Shown piece after piece: positions 11,732 through 24,076 of a stretch of 64,000 bases of DNA. Where the stretch lies: contig VSJF01000010.1 in assembly GCA_009739215.1 (NCBI GenBank), positions 992,001-1,056,000 on the forward strand. Reading direction: 5' to 3'. Within the stretch, counting starts at the first letter, position 1. Each line of letters starts with the position of its first letter. The notes under the pieces were generated by a model that saw nothing but the letters and a program-made list of their open reading frames with translations, had not been told where the DNA came from and did no database searches. The position numbers and the translations under genes are program-made. The stretch is from Floccularia luteovirens (lineage: Eukaryota > Basidiomycota > Agaricomycetes > Agaricales > Squamanitaceae).

Positions 11732-13267
11732 ATGCCAGGAAAAACTATGAAAGCACTGTGGTACAATGCGGTCCGTTATTACATGGCCTATGGTACCCGG
11801 CAGCTGATAACGGATGCATAGCCAGGAGATTTTCAAATAAAGCAAGTACCTATGCCAAGAATTGGTGATGACGACGTTCTTCTTAAAGGTATGTCAGACC
11901 TGATTTGGCGTTCGATTGCAAAGTTTGCTCACGTTATTCTTAGTTTCTTGTTGTGGTAGGTATTTTGGATCCTAGATTCATTGCATTCTTTAGTGACATC
12001 ATACATAGGTATATGCGGCACAGATGGACACATCCACGAGGTAAGCAATCTACCATCTGTACGGTGTTGTTAGACGTACTAAATTAGATATGTCAATTGG
12101 CTGTAAGGGCGAGTTCATTTCAAAGTTTCCAGTAAGTCCGCCAGGTATTCTTTTTTGTCTATAAGCTGAAGGAAGGCGCACAGCTTATCCCTGGGCACGA
12201 AGCAATCGGCACAATCGTAGACATGGGTAAAAACGTCAAGGGCTTCTCCGTTGGCGATCGCTGTGTTGCTGACGTCGGAATCACTGTAAGTTCCTTACTG
12301 AGCACAGCCACCAAAACCTCTCGATCATGATCGAATCGTACCTATATAGTGTGACAATTGTTTTTACTGCCGCCGTGGCCAATCCCTCCTTTGCGAAAAC
12401 TTCAACTCGCGAGGTGTGACCCAAGATGGAGGATTCGCTGAATACATTGCCTAGTGTGTTGGCTCTCCCTCATGAGCCATATATTCCATTTTGACCTTTC
12501 TCGCAGTCAACAAAAGAAGTTGTACAAGATCAAAAATCTGACTGACGAGGAGTCTACTCTGCTGGAACCTGCTGCATGCGCAATACATGGGCTTGACAAA
12601 CTCAATCCCCCGGTGGGAGTTGAGGTCCTCCTTCTTGGTGCAGGCCCGACTGGGCTTATACTGGCTCAGCTACTCAAGCTCAATGGCGCATCGCGTGTGG
12701 TCATAGCTGCGAACAAAGGCATCAAGATGGACATCGCAAAGCAGCTAAATGCAGGTGATGAATACATAGAACTGGATCGAAATAATCCGGAGGCCCAATG
12801 GAAAAAGCTCCGCGAAGATAATCCTTATGGATTCGATGTGGTAGTAGAGGCGACTGGCGTAGAAAAGCTGGCGAATGAGAGTATCAATTACGTGAGAAGG
12901 GGGGGAACACTGATGATCTATGGTGTGTATGAAAATAAGGCTTTAGTACATTGGCCACCATCAAAAGTGAGTGTTTCCTATATTCCTATACTTCTTGTTT
13001 TTCACATGTCACTTCTTGAGATTTTCGGCGATGAGATTAAGGTATGTCTGCCCCATAGTTCATTTAGGGTAGTACTCAAACCCTGCATAGATACTTGGAT
13101 CCTTTTCTCAGACGTACTGCTTCCCACGGGCAGTAGCGTACTTAGACGGCGGGAAGGTCAATGTAAAAGGAATGGTGACGGATGTCTTCCGACTGGATGA
13201 TTACCAGGCAGCGCTAGATAAAATGAATAGCAGAACAGCATTGAAGATTGTAGTAAAGCCAAATTGA
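11732..13267 (+). CDS. Zinc-dependent medium-chain alcohol/polyol dehydrogenase (sorbitol/arabinitol/butanediol-type)
   Basis: NAD(P)-dependent MDR-family oxidoreductase, probably cytosolic, oxidising a sugar alcohol or similar secondary alcohol. Exon 1 begins [13 protein letters not shown] at 11732. Later exons give [20 protein letters not shown], the catalytic-zinc motif [34 protein letters not shown], and the structural-zinc cysteine cluster [18 protein letters not shown]. The Rossmann motif is [20 protein letters not shown], followed by [20 protein letters not shown]. The C-terminus is spliced as [20 protein letters not shown] and ends IVVKPN before the stop at 13265-13267. Both zinc sites and the nucleotide-binding GxGxxG-like loop are present. 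Exact substrate cannot be fixed; D-arabinitol, sorbitol and 2,3-butanediol dehydrogenases share this layout. About 350 residues, eight or so exons, no frame problem. Confidence 0.85.
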
Positions 13268-13482
13268 TATGAAGAGCTTTGTAGTACTCGTGCAATTAGA
13301 ATCATGACGTAACTATAAGTTCTCTTTCACGTGATCTTTCAAGTCAAAAATTTCATCAAAGTTGCCGAAGTGATTAGTATTCGCCCGTGTAACGTTGAGT
13401 CATCCGGGTACGTAGGGTATCCCAAACTTAAGGGAACCAACGTTCTTTAAGCCGATACTACTACATGGAATACTGATAGCCA

Positions 13483-14890
13483 ATGCGTACAGATGATCAT
13501 CATGCTCTTCAGGGCACAGGATACCAACCGGAATACGGAAAGGTTGAGTGTCATGAGACCGCTGGACCTCCGGTTCTTTCTGCTCGTGAGGTTGGGAAGG
13601 AGATAGCTTTTGGAAGTGTAGGTCAAACTCATAATAACTTGATAGACAATCTTTCTAATGTGGTCATTAGTTTGCGGGAATGGTGGCAGAAGTATTTGAA
13701 TATCCTTTTGATTTGGCCAAAGTGCGGTTACAGGCACAATTGCTTTCTACCACCTACAAATACCCACACGAGATACCGCGGACCATTGCACTGCCTAATA
13801 CACACTTGGGACACAGAAGGACTAAGAGGCTTATATAGGGTATGTCCCAGGTTGAAGATTGTCTATCCCCTAAAGTTTCATGGTGTGTTCATGTAGGGTC
13901 TCCCTGCCCCAATCGTCGGCTCCATGGCGGAAACGGCTGCGCTTTTTCTGTCGTACTCGGCTTTCCAGAATGTCATACGAACATATGTTGCAAAAAAGCA
14001 GCCTGATATATCCCAACCTTTGACATTACCCCAACTTGGACTAGCGGCTGCAGGCGCTGGCTTTGTTACTAGCTTCATTCTGTGAGTACCACTTAGTTGT
14101 GCGAAATTTATTACACCTAAAATATCTTCGACTGCCGATAAGAACTCCAATAGAACTCGTAAAATGTAAATTGCAGGTTCAGATGATGTCAAGGAACGCA
14201 CACACATATCCCCATACTCAACCACAGATTATCCCCTCCAAAATGGCGACAAGTATTCGTCACAAATTATTTTTCTCCCCAAATTCACATTCCTCTTCAC
14301 AGTCTACGGCTCTCAAATCAATATCAACTGCCAGATATGTCACTCATGAGGTGTTACCAATTAAATCACCCCCAGGGATCAATGCGATTATCACCCAAAC
14401 ACTACGCACCCATGGCTGGCGTGGACTATGGATCGGTCACTATGGCACCATCTTACGTGAAACTGGGGGCTCAGCTGCGTGGTTCGTTTCGAAGGAATGG
14501 GTTGCACAACTTTTGCTCGCACGACGGCCTCAGAAACACTCGCATAACGAGGAAGTCACGCATATAGATGATATTACACTAAAGCCTTGGGAATCTGTGC
14601 TGGCGGGTGCGGTGGCTGGCGCTGTGGGCGTCCTCGTTTTGTACCCCGCGGACACGATCAAAAGCGTGATGCAGACTGAGGAGGAACTCTGCAAGCCAGC
14701 GCTATCAGCAACAGCGAAGCAACCGACCAAACCTAGATTAAGTACGTTCCTGGGAACGTGGGCGCGTATGTACAGGTCTCACGGAGTGCGGGGCTTATAT
14801 GCTGGTTGTGGGATGACAGTCGCTCGGGCCGTACCAAGCAGTGGGATTATCTTCTTGGTTTACGATGGCCTAACTGCTTGGTGGAGATAG
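13483..14890 (+). CDS. Mitochondrial carrier family protein, ornithine-carrier-like, with an apparent frameshift in repeat 1
   Basis: Inner-membrane solute carrier, most like the fungal ornithine/basic-amino-acid exchanger (Ort1/Arg11 type) linking mitochondrial arginine synthesis to the cytosol. Exon 1 starts at 13483 and ends IAFGS. The next exon gives FAGMVAEVFEYPFDLAKVRL, the first carrier signature (PFDLAKVRLQ). Repeat 2 has TPIELVKCKLQVQ and repeat 3 has YPADTIKSVMQT, so all three Px(D/E)xx(K/R) signatures are visible. Other conserved blocks are TEGLRGLYRGLPAPIVGSMA and THGWRGLWIGHYGTILRETG. The frame breaks once, between LLSTTYKY and RYRGPLHCLIHTW (about 13760-13775); one extra base in the CCC run at 13763-13765 would explain it. 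Transport specificity is inferred from family resemblance. Confidence 0.8.
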
Positions 14891-15031
14891 GACTATGAGC
14901 GTAATTATTCTGTACGTTAGACTACTTAGACTACTGTAATAGTACACTATAGACCAACCACTTCTGATTTTACTATGACAGCGTGACACGAGACATGTAG
15001 TCACGCGTCGGGTCACGACATAATTTTTGAG

Positions 15032-18000
15032 TTGTTCCGCGCTCGAGTGGTTCCCAGTTCAATGAAGCACTGGACCTCGCGTTCAGCCAGCACCGTATGC
15101 TTCACATCCCGTCATTATACTCCACTGCGTCGAATATGTTCAACGCGCATACTCAAATACCAAACCAATAGTGCTGGTAGCAGCACATCCGAAAAAAAAG
15201 CATTCTCGAATACCTTATTTCTTCCTAAAACAACCTTTCCGTTACGAACAGACCCCTCCAAGAGTGAGGAGCCCTTTCGGAAATTAACATGCGATCAACT
15301 ATACCGATGGCAGGTAAGTGAGTGCTCGAACCTAGAAACAGTACATTGATTGTGTGTATCCAGTGGGAAAATGCGAAAGGACCATTGTTCGTACTACATG
15401 ATGGTCCACCATATGCGAATGGAGACTTGCATATGGGTGAGACCGTTTCTCGTCTGCTTGGGTATCTGGAACTGGAATTGACAATAAGCCAGGTCATGCT
15501 CTTAATAAGATATTAAAAGATATTATAAACCGGTTTCATGTATCCCTTGGTCGCAGGGTACAGTAAGCATCTGTTTCCTGCACTGAGATTTATGCTGTAT
15601 ATTTACATGTTTTATAGTTATGTCCCCGGTTGGGATTGTCACGGATTGCCGATCGAAAACAAAGCTCTGCAAGAACTTGGCGTATGTGCTGTTCCTCGAC
15701 CTCAGATAATTCTTTTGTGTCATAGTTGATTCATTTGGAAAGGAAGATTCAATGACGGTATCCCCAAATAAAATTAGGCTCACAGCCAAGTCCACTGCCC
15801 TTCGAGAGGTGGATTCGCAAAAGGTTCAATTCAGGCCGTGTGGGGTAATGGCTGATTGGGATAATCCCGTGGCAACATATCGTACACTGGGTATGTGCTA
15901 ACACTTTGGTATTCTGTCATATGTGAATTTTATTACACTTAGATCATCAATACGAGATGAGGCAGTTGCAGATCTTTCAGAAGATGGTTCAACAGGGTGT
16001 GTTCAACAAAATAATATGGTCTGTTCTGGGCTTTGGTAACTAATGGATACTTAATAGGCTTGATTTACCGGCATTATCGACCAGTGCACTATTCTCCTTC
16101 TTCGCGTTCAGCATTGGCAGAGGCAGAGCTGGAATATCGCGATGACCATATATCACACTCTGCTTTTGTTGTTTTCAACCTACATCAGGATCAATCAATC
16201 AGGAATCCAGTTCTTAAAAATTTGGCTTTGTCTGAACCCCTTGTACAATTCTTGGTTTGGACAACTACTCCTTGGACATTAACAGCCAATATGGTGAGTT
16301 AAAATCCTTTCTTTGTACTATTAGAAAAATAAAAGGATTCCGCTTGTAGGGAATCGCAGTACATAATGATATGACATATGTGGCTGTGCGCAATACGGCA
16401 GATTCTAGCAAGCCCATCCTGATTGTAGCTAAAGATCGTTTGGAAGCTCTTCAAGACTTCATTGGTTCAGTAGAAATCGTTGCTGATATACAAGGTAAAA
16501 TTGTTGTCTATCGTAGAACCTCTATCATTCATCTTATCATATTATAGGATCTGAACTTGTAGACGTATCATACAAGCCAATATTCTCATCTTTGCTACCA
16601 AACTCTAAGCCACTCAAAGTAGTCTCAGCTTCACATGTGACTTCAGAGTCAGGAACTGGGCTCGTTCATATGGCACCTGCTCACGGTGCAGAGGATTACA
16701 ATGCGATGCGTGCTCTCGGCCTACTATCTAGCTCACAGCATATCATTTGCCACGTAGACGGAGCAGGGGCATTCACTAAAGATGTTAAGGATGTTGTAGG
16801 TGAAGCTGCGTCGTTGATGTTAGTTGGCAAGGAAGTCCTAGCAGATGGCTCGAAAGCGGTGGTTGGGTTGCTTAAGGAAGTTGGGAGCCTCGTCGCAATA
16901 AAGCGGATCAAACATCGCTATCCCTATGACTGGAAGACAAACAAGCCTATTATTGTGACGTGGGTCTTCTAATCTCTGTTTTCCATTGGTTACCCCGATC
17001 GAATAATGAAATTTAGCGCTACATCACAATGGTTTGCCAACTTGGAAAGGATCAAAGACCGCGCATTATCCACTCTCAATGAAGTGTCGTTTTACCCTCC
17101 CGCATGTATGTTCCTAAGCACTTTAATTACGATTATCATTTGACCCCAACAAAGCCAGAAACAGGCTAGAATCCTTTGTGCGCTCTCGCTCGGAATGGTG
17201 TATATCCCGTCAACGGGTGTGGGGTGTCCCAATTCCTGCGCTTCACCACATCGCTACGGATAGTGCAGTTCTAGATGACTCTACATTGGATCACATCCTT
17301 CAAGTACTTGATGAGAAAGGCGTAGCACATTGGTGGGATGGGCCTGTCGAAGATTTTGTTCCCACCGCGTTACTGGAAGGAGTGCCAGCGTCTAACACAT
17401 GGAGAAAAGGGACCGACACTATGGACGTATGGTTTGATAGTGGAACCTCATGGTCGATGCTCGCGCATATGGGAGTCGCAAATTCGCACGAGGCTTCAGA
17501 AGGACGCAAGTTTGATGCAGATGTTTGTTTAGAAGGGTCAGACCAGCACCGCGGATGGTTCCAAAGCCAGCTGCTTACTGCAGTCGGATCGGCGCCTGAT
17601 GATAGCTCACCTGTAAGCCCGTATGGAACACTTATAACACATGGCATGGTTCTCGACGAGCAAGGGAAGAAGATGAGCAAGTCTTTAGGGAATATTATAA
17701 GCCCTATGACAATTATCAATGGTGGAAAGGTATGGATATTTATCATCCCGAGTGGGTTCTTGTTGTATTAACCCAACTTAGGATAAAAAGAAAGAGCCTG
17801 CATATGGATCGGACGTGCTTAGGTTGTGGGCTGCGACTGTAGAATATTGGCGCGACATGTCAATCGGACCAACGGTTCTTGCACAATCAGCTGAATCACT
17901 ACGCAAGATCCGGAATTCTGCTCGTTTTTGTCTCGGCAATATTGGAGATGGTGTGTCAAAAGCAAGTCTACCACCAGTGCCAAAAGCAGAGTTGGGCCTA

Positions 18001-19151
18001 GTGAGTTTTCCTGATATTTGGTTTACATCATGTTTGAAGAAACGATAATTTTAGGCAGAAAAATACGTCATGCATGAATTGTATACTCTCGAGAAGACCG
18101 CATTAGATGGTTATGCGACTTACAACTTCCCCAAAGGTTGGTTTTACCGCTTCATACGCGACATTCAATAACCTCTTATCAACAATAGTCATGACCGCTC
18201 TCACTAACTTCGCAAATGTTACACTATCATCACTATATTTTGATATTACAAAAGACTGTCTTTACGCTAATAGTATCACAAGCCCGGAGAGACAGGCGGT
18301 TGTGGCTGTTTTGGGACAGGTAACAAAACAGATTGATCTTTGGGTACCTTAACTCAATCATTTCATGGATAGATTCTTAGGACAATGACATCCGTACTAG
18401 CTCCTGCTCTTCCTCACTTGGCTGAAGAGATACATGCTACATGGAGTGGCGAGGGAAATGATGAATCCGTCTTCATGACACCTTGGAAACCTTTGGTAAA
18501 TAACATGTTTGACAAGCAACTCATTTATTGACGGTTCAATCAGAGTCCAGAATGGGAAGATAAAGTAGCTGCAAGAGAAATGAAAGAACTATTGCATATT
18601 CGAGGTAATGTGCTTGCTCTTTTGGAAAAAGCCCGAGGCCAGAAGTGAGTATATTTTGTGTCTGTTAGATTATGTTTCTTATGATTATGATTAGGCAGCT
18701 GAAAAGTTCATTGGAAGCGGAGGTTGATTTAATACTCCCTGGAACTATCTCCAATAAGAGTAATGAAATATTTGCCTTGTTACGTCGGGAAGGTGAGAGG
18801 AATACAAGTGAACTCTTTAGCGGAATATTATTTATATTATATATGTAGAGGATTTCTTAAAAACGCTGTTCATCGTGTCTGGCGTCTCGATAACAGATGA
18901 AGGTTCCTTAGGAGCTTTCGCACCAAAGTGGGTTCATACAGGATCAGTTAGTATATCTGGTAAGTAATACTCTAGAAGAAATTGGGCTAAAGTTATATTT
19001 CACTTACACACTTTTTACTCCAGGATGCGATGAATCCATAGGGATTCGTGTCCGTCCCGCTACACTTCACAAATGTCCGCGATGTTGGACATATACTCGG
19101 AAAATCTCCTTGGCACTATGTGATAGATGTCATAATGTGGTAGAACAATGA
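15032..19151 (+). CDS. ISM1: Mitochondrial isoleucyl-tRNA synthetase
   Basis: Class I aminoacyl-tRNA synthetase charging mitochondrial tRNA-Ile. ATGs at 15032 and 15061 share one frame; both give an Arg/Ser-rich, acid-poor leader ([20 protein letters not shown] from 15061) suited to mitochondrial import. Signature blocks appear in order: [15 protein letters not shown] spliced to [10 protein letters not shown] (HIGH motif), [55 protein letters not shown] (editing domain), [54 protein letters not shown] and [10 protein letters not shown] (KMSKS motif). The C-terminus has a zinc cluster, [10 protein letters not shown] followed by LCDRCH, as in bacterial-type IleRS. The stop is at 19149-19151. 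The gene has well over ten short introns and is intact by eye. Length, about 1,000 residues, is usual for this enzyme. Confidence 0.93.
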
Positions 19152-19856
19152 TATATACCAACCTATTAAAGGACTATAAATCCATCATTCGTGACTAGAT
19201 TAGTATGGAACTATCATTAGTGACATTCACTACGCATCGTTTCTGATGTTGCTGTTGATTATGGTTGCTTAGATAACCATATCCCATGATGTATTATTGA
19301 AAATATTATAATATTACATGCTTAAATGACAAATTTAAGTAGATAAGGTCTGTATATGTTGCTTGATCATCGATTTGATAAGGTAAAAAAACTGTATTAT
19401 AATATACAATAATTTTGCAACTTCACGGGATATGGTTATCTAAGCAACCATAATCAACAGCAACATCAGAAACGATGCGTAGTGAATGTCACTATTAATG
19501 ATAGGGTGAACAGCAAGACGGTCGACGGGTTTGTGGTCTGTGAAGTTGCGCCATTCTTAGAATTATCAAACGTATCTGTTCCACTGATGCTTGTAGTACT
19601 TGTAGGTTTGTTTCCCGCCAAGCTACTAGCCAAAAGAAGTAGTTCATTCCGATCGGTATCTATTAAAAAAATTTGGGTTGTTTGATATAGCTTCAGGTGC
19701 AGACACTTGTCCAAGATGGTAGGCGTGACTTTACAAGTATATGCAAATTTTGCTTGTTCGGTTACATCACAAGCAACCCAAAGACGTACAGGAATAAATA
19801 CTATCTAAGGACGTATATAAACATGGTGGATGATGAAGAGGTGTTCTGTTCCGAGC
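19152..19856. other. Convergent intergenic region between IleRS and sphingomyelinase A
   Basis: About 700 bases between two genes whose 3' ends face each other. It is AT-rich and contains the long inverted repeat at 19211-19504, described separately. I recognise no coding sequence; it should hold both transcription terminators. Confidence 0.5.
19211..19504. repeat. Long near-perfect inverted repeat (hairpin), arms of about 75 bp
   Basis: The left arm at 19211-19285 is the reverse complement of the right arm at 19427-19504. They match perfectly over about 68 bases, and after one 3-base gap the pairing continues for the outer 8 or so bases. The 141-base spacer is very AT-rich. No open reading frame of note lies inside the element. 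I see no clear target-site duplication at the ends. It may be a MITE-like element or a local inverted duplication; a transcript across it would fold into a stem of about 70 base pairs. Confidence 0.85.
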
Positions 19857-22800
19857 CTACACCGATCCACCGAAGCCCGGGGCACAGTTCTGCAAAGCAA
19901 GACCTACAGAAGCGCTGCGCATGTAACATATCTTTGCGGGAATACAATCTCCAACGCATGCTTTAGAGTTGACTGTAGTCTTTCCTTGAAGTTTATTGAA
20001 AGTCTATAACGTAGCGGTGATGTTGAAGCCAATTCGTTATAATTGTAGTGTCAGGAAGTACTCACGGTAACAAGAGCAGGATCTGCCTCCATAGCTAAAT
20101 GAGCAGATAATATATGTCAACACAGCGAAGCGCCAAAGAAAAGATATATTGTGGAGGAATACCTTCTGTGACATGATGCCACCATGTCGCATTCAGGGGG
20201 TCGTTGTCAGTCCATCCACTAACATTTTTTCCATAGGTCTCCCGAGTGTTATATTCATAAACATACGTCGGCCCGAACTTCAATTGGTGGTCAAGGCCTG
20301 CAAAAGAGTTCACGTCGCTTATCCATCTTCAAAATTGCAAAGAGATTAGATCTAGATCAAATACGAAGTTTTCATACAACTTACGTATGGGCGTCCATGA
20401 TGTCAAATGTCTATTAGCTCCTGCGTTAATTCGGTTCTGTACAGATACGCGGAATTAAATCACGGACCCCAGTATCAACCTCGTAAACTCTGAAACCAGA
20501 ATTCAAATTTGTTAATGGCGTTAATGATGGACCTATCTATAGAGTTGTCAGCTTGTCAGTGAAATGAAACGCTTTTTACATCAGTTGATGATAGCCTCAC
20601 CCATGCAACTGCTCCCGCAGTATTTGCATTCATGACAGTACCGTTGTTGGCATAGTAGACCTTGATTCTCCATCAGACACCAAAAATTTCACCCTTTCTC
20701 AGATACTCACAGTGAAATGGTCTTCGTGGGTACTAAGCTGCGTTAAATAAATGCACTATCAACTGGGAAAAAAGAATCCTTACTGGCCCCAAAATATATC
20801 TGAGATGCAACAATCAATACTTCTGTTTCTGACGAATATATAGAATAGGACGTACTCGCAATGACATGGGGTGAATAACGGTCAACGCTATCCAAAATGG
20901 TTAATTATACTAGCGACGAAATTTTCATCACCTACATCTGATAAACTAAAGACAGCATCAGCTTATGCCATGCATCCTGTGAGATTACATACATAGGTCG
21001 GTAGGGTTCCTAAGTGGGTTTGTTCCATCCCATCCTGTCAAAACGTGCCCAACAATCCAAACTGCAGGAAATGAGATAATTAGAATAATCTTGTGTGCAA
21101 AGGTCTGGCAATATACCTCTGTCCCCAGAGTCCTCAGCATCCTGAAGCTCGTCAGTCAAGAAACGCAATAGTCCAGAAACATCGGGGTTCGTCATATTGA
21201 TGTAGTTGAAGTAATTAGCCCTGTTCACCACGATATAAATAGACAGTAGACTTTAGGTACTGTATCCTTACCGATACCCTAAGTATCGATAAATAAAGCT
21301 GGAGTATTCAGGATAAATGTGGAGGGCTTACACATATCTGTATTAAGAGAGATTATGCGAAGCCCATCCTGACGTTTCACCATGTATGCCGAATAATGGG
21401 CACGAGCAAGGTTAACAGCAGCTTGAGGAAGCCAGTTCTCGTGTTGCCACAGACTCGCAACATGATCATAATTCCTGTTATATACTATTTAACAAACGGT
21501 GCGCCAATTTGTGAGATATTTCCTACCAACTGAACTGATCGGCCAGTGCGCCTCCAAGTGAATGTGGGGAGTCTTGTGCTCTTTAATTGTTATCAGTTGG
21601 TTGAAATGAGGATGACATGAATCAAAACCTACTGGTTGTAGCTGTCATGATTTCCTAAAGCAGCATACACTGGCCCGCTGCCCAACATCCTCTTAAAGAG
21701 GTCATACATGATCACCTAACAGTAGCCCCAGAAAATTAAATCAGTTACGGGATATGCAGTTTAACAAGTACCTCTGTATATTTGATGTAATCCCTGAATT
21801 GCCAGTTTAGATTGATCCTATTTTAGGAGAAATATGCTATACCTTGATAACTGGTTCTCAGGATCATGAGATACCAAGTCACCGGTGTAGACCGTCCAAT
21901 CAAATCCTGTTTCTTGGGTTCCCGTCAGGACTGGGATGGCTTCTAATGCAGCCATAGCAAGTGCTAAAGGAGTGTCGCTAAAACACGGTCTACATAAGTC
22001 TTATAGCTCTAAAAGAGTAGAAGGACTTGCCATTTGTAGGCACCATATCTAGGTGCGGGAACCAGTGTCTTGTTTGGACTGACCGAATTGAACTGGTTTA
22101 CCCTGCAACATGTTCCTGTAGTACAATTTGCTTCAGAGCTGGTAGCATATCCTAATAATCAATGATACACAGAACTGATTAGAACAGGTATTAATCTCGA
22201 ATTTAGAGTTTACGCACTTGGGTCTAAATGGAAATCAGATAGGTGTAACACTCTAGCCCTCTTTCCACTTTGCTTTTTGGGCTTTGGAAGCGGATGAGGT
22301 TTCGGCTTCGCGAACCAACCCATTGTGCTGAATGGTGCAGTCGGCGGGGCTGGACACATTCCCAAGAAATTTTGGCAAAACGCCTGTGAACAAAAACGAG
22401 AAATTCATGTTCATAATGACAGGGTAAATTTTCTTGATTTTTAACGCCTTACCTGTCCATCATAACCGCCAACGTCAGCGTTAGCTAGGACTTGTGTAAC
22501 AACCCCCCCGAGAGCCTCGATACCGAACATAGCCTCGCAGTTGGAGGCCAGTTTAAACTTATTACAGATTGCAACATAGAACTCTGGGCCATTTTCTGGC
22601 GTAGCTAGAGAAACGAACTTTGCAATTTCGAGGCTTGCTTGACAGATTTCACAGGTGCTTCCGTTAAAGATAGGATTGGCAGTGATAGAGTTCAATTGGG
22701 TGATCGCGTTCTGAAGTATCCTTCCCGATGATGCCACAGGTGGCAGGGGGTGGGGATCAGCCTTGTCTTCTTGTGGGATTTTGTCAGGATTCGTCAATGA

Positions 22801-23080
22801 TAGTGGGTAGACTTCATGCTAGAAGTTAGGAGCTTAACTTCCAATTCGGCACCTAAGAATGGAACTGATACGCAACTGTAACAGGATCAGAAATGATGGG
22901 CTGAACTTGAGAAGCAGTAGCAGTTGGATTATTGTAGTATTTTGCAAAAGCTGAGGTTGGGAAGCTACCCGGCGCAGTGAACGTTGAGGGTTTTATCGAC
23001 GCTGCTGCTGTAGCTAGCAACGGTAGGCTAAATACCAGCATGAGAAAGGTTGGCCGGCCCATATTCGCACTGATCGCCAA
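19857..23080 (-). CDS. Secreted acid-sphingomyelinase-like phosphodiesterase, copy A
   Basis: Predicted secreted enzyme hydrolysing sphingomyelin-like phosphodiesters. Starts are possible at 23080 or 23062; the second gives the cleaner signal peptide (MGRPTFLMLVFSLPLLATAA). A pro-region leads to a saposin B domain with paired cysteines (STCEICQ, AICNKF, SNCEAMFG, AFCQNFLGMCP). The calcineurin-like metallophosphatase domain then shows VLHLSDFHLDP, YTGDLVSHDP, ALGNHDSYN, VGHVLTGWDG and FWGHTHEDHFT, so the metal-binding Asp, His and Asn set appears complete. The C-terminus is cysteine-containing (KACVGDCIPAKICYMRSAS) and ends GFGGSV at 19857. More than ten short introns; intron 1 uses a weak donor, GTTGCG, in all three copies. 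This is the most divergent of the three full copies. Preferred substrate is not determinable here. Confidence 0.85.
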
Positions 23081-24076
23081 ACAGTTGGGATAAACAGTGT
23101 CGGTACTTAACTCGTTTTAACTATGCAGGGACTCATTCGAACGTGTGTAGCATTTATGACTATTAACCAAAAATAAGCACTCGAGCATGAACCATATGGA
23201 ATGGGAGTGAACAAGGAGCATTGTATTGTACATGTACGTCTAGGCAGCGGGGGATATGCTTACATAACCAAAAGTACTGTTCCTGTAAAATATCTCCGAT
23301 TTTGGGATGCATACCAACGCATGGTCGGTGCTAGCTTTCGCATCCATTGTAAGTAACGTTATCTTACCGTGGAAAAGAGGCACAAGGCACTGTCGACATG
23401 TTGCCGTATATTTCAAGATGATAGTTCTGATGAGAATGTAGCACGCTACTGGACACTTTCCGACATTTTACCTCAAACATGACGACTGCACTTTAAGCTG
23501 TTGATTCTCTCACCTAAATCCCCATTCTTCTGAAGCCAACTACCTCAGTAGTGAGAACAACACGCAGCAACTAATCTGTTACCAAGAAACTCCAAGTTCA
23601 GAATGAAAAATGTCATGCGTTTGTCTGGTGACAAGGAGCTTGCGAGTTCTGTTGACATGGGTACATGACGACGTCACATATGGTTATCTTACTCATGACG
23701 CGTGACGCAATGCAAGGAATTTAAAATCCGCTGACGGTAAAATCCTCAAGCAGCGCACGTTCGAAACACCAATTTAGGCGTAGAATTTTCCCGTTATCCT
23801 TTTACTAGAGCCCTCTAACCCCGGCATCCAATGTATGAAAATGAAACGTTCAGGCTACCCTTAAGTGTGTAATAGGAACGTTTACCGTGATTACAATATA
23901 GCCATTCCCTCCACATATTGAGAGGAGCAGACGAACTGAAGCATATCTGTCAGATTGTTGCAATATTCCAAGAACAGTGACCAAGTAACGATAACGAGTT
24001 CTGCATCTTCTACCGTCATAGATATACACGAATCCGCTGTCACATGATTTACCAAGGGAAACAACGCACGTTCATC
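23081..24076. other. Intergenic region between sphingomyelinase copies A and B
   Basis: Carries the promoter of copy A, including the conserved element at about 23132-23153, and the 3' flank of copy B. About 1 kb; no coding sequence recognised. Confidence 0.5.
23132..23153 (-). promoter_or_regulatory. Shared upstream element of the sphingomyelinase array, copy A version
   Basis: ATTCGAACGTGTGTAGCATT on the plus strand is a diverged version of the element seen upstream of copies B, C and D. It lies about 50-70 bases before the start codon. The match is clear but less exact than between B and C. Confidence 0.4.

Noticed and set aside
12452..12515. Apparent stop in the dehydrogenase after GGFAEYIA
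   Set aside because: A GTGTGT...CGCAG intron joins GCC TA to T CAA and continues with the conserved KKLYKIKNL block.
19466..19714. 82-codon minus-strand frame with a hydrophobic C-terminus, overlapping the inverted repeat
   Set aside because: No homology recognised; its end lies within the repeat arm and there is no supporting splice or promoter structure.
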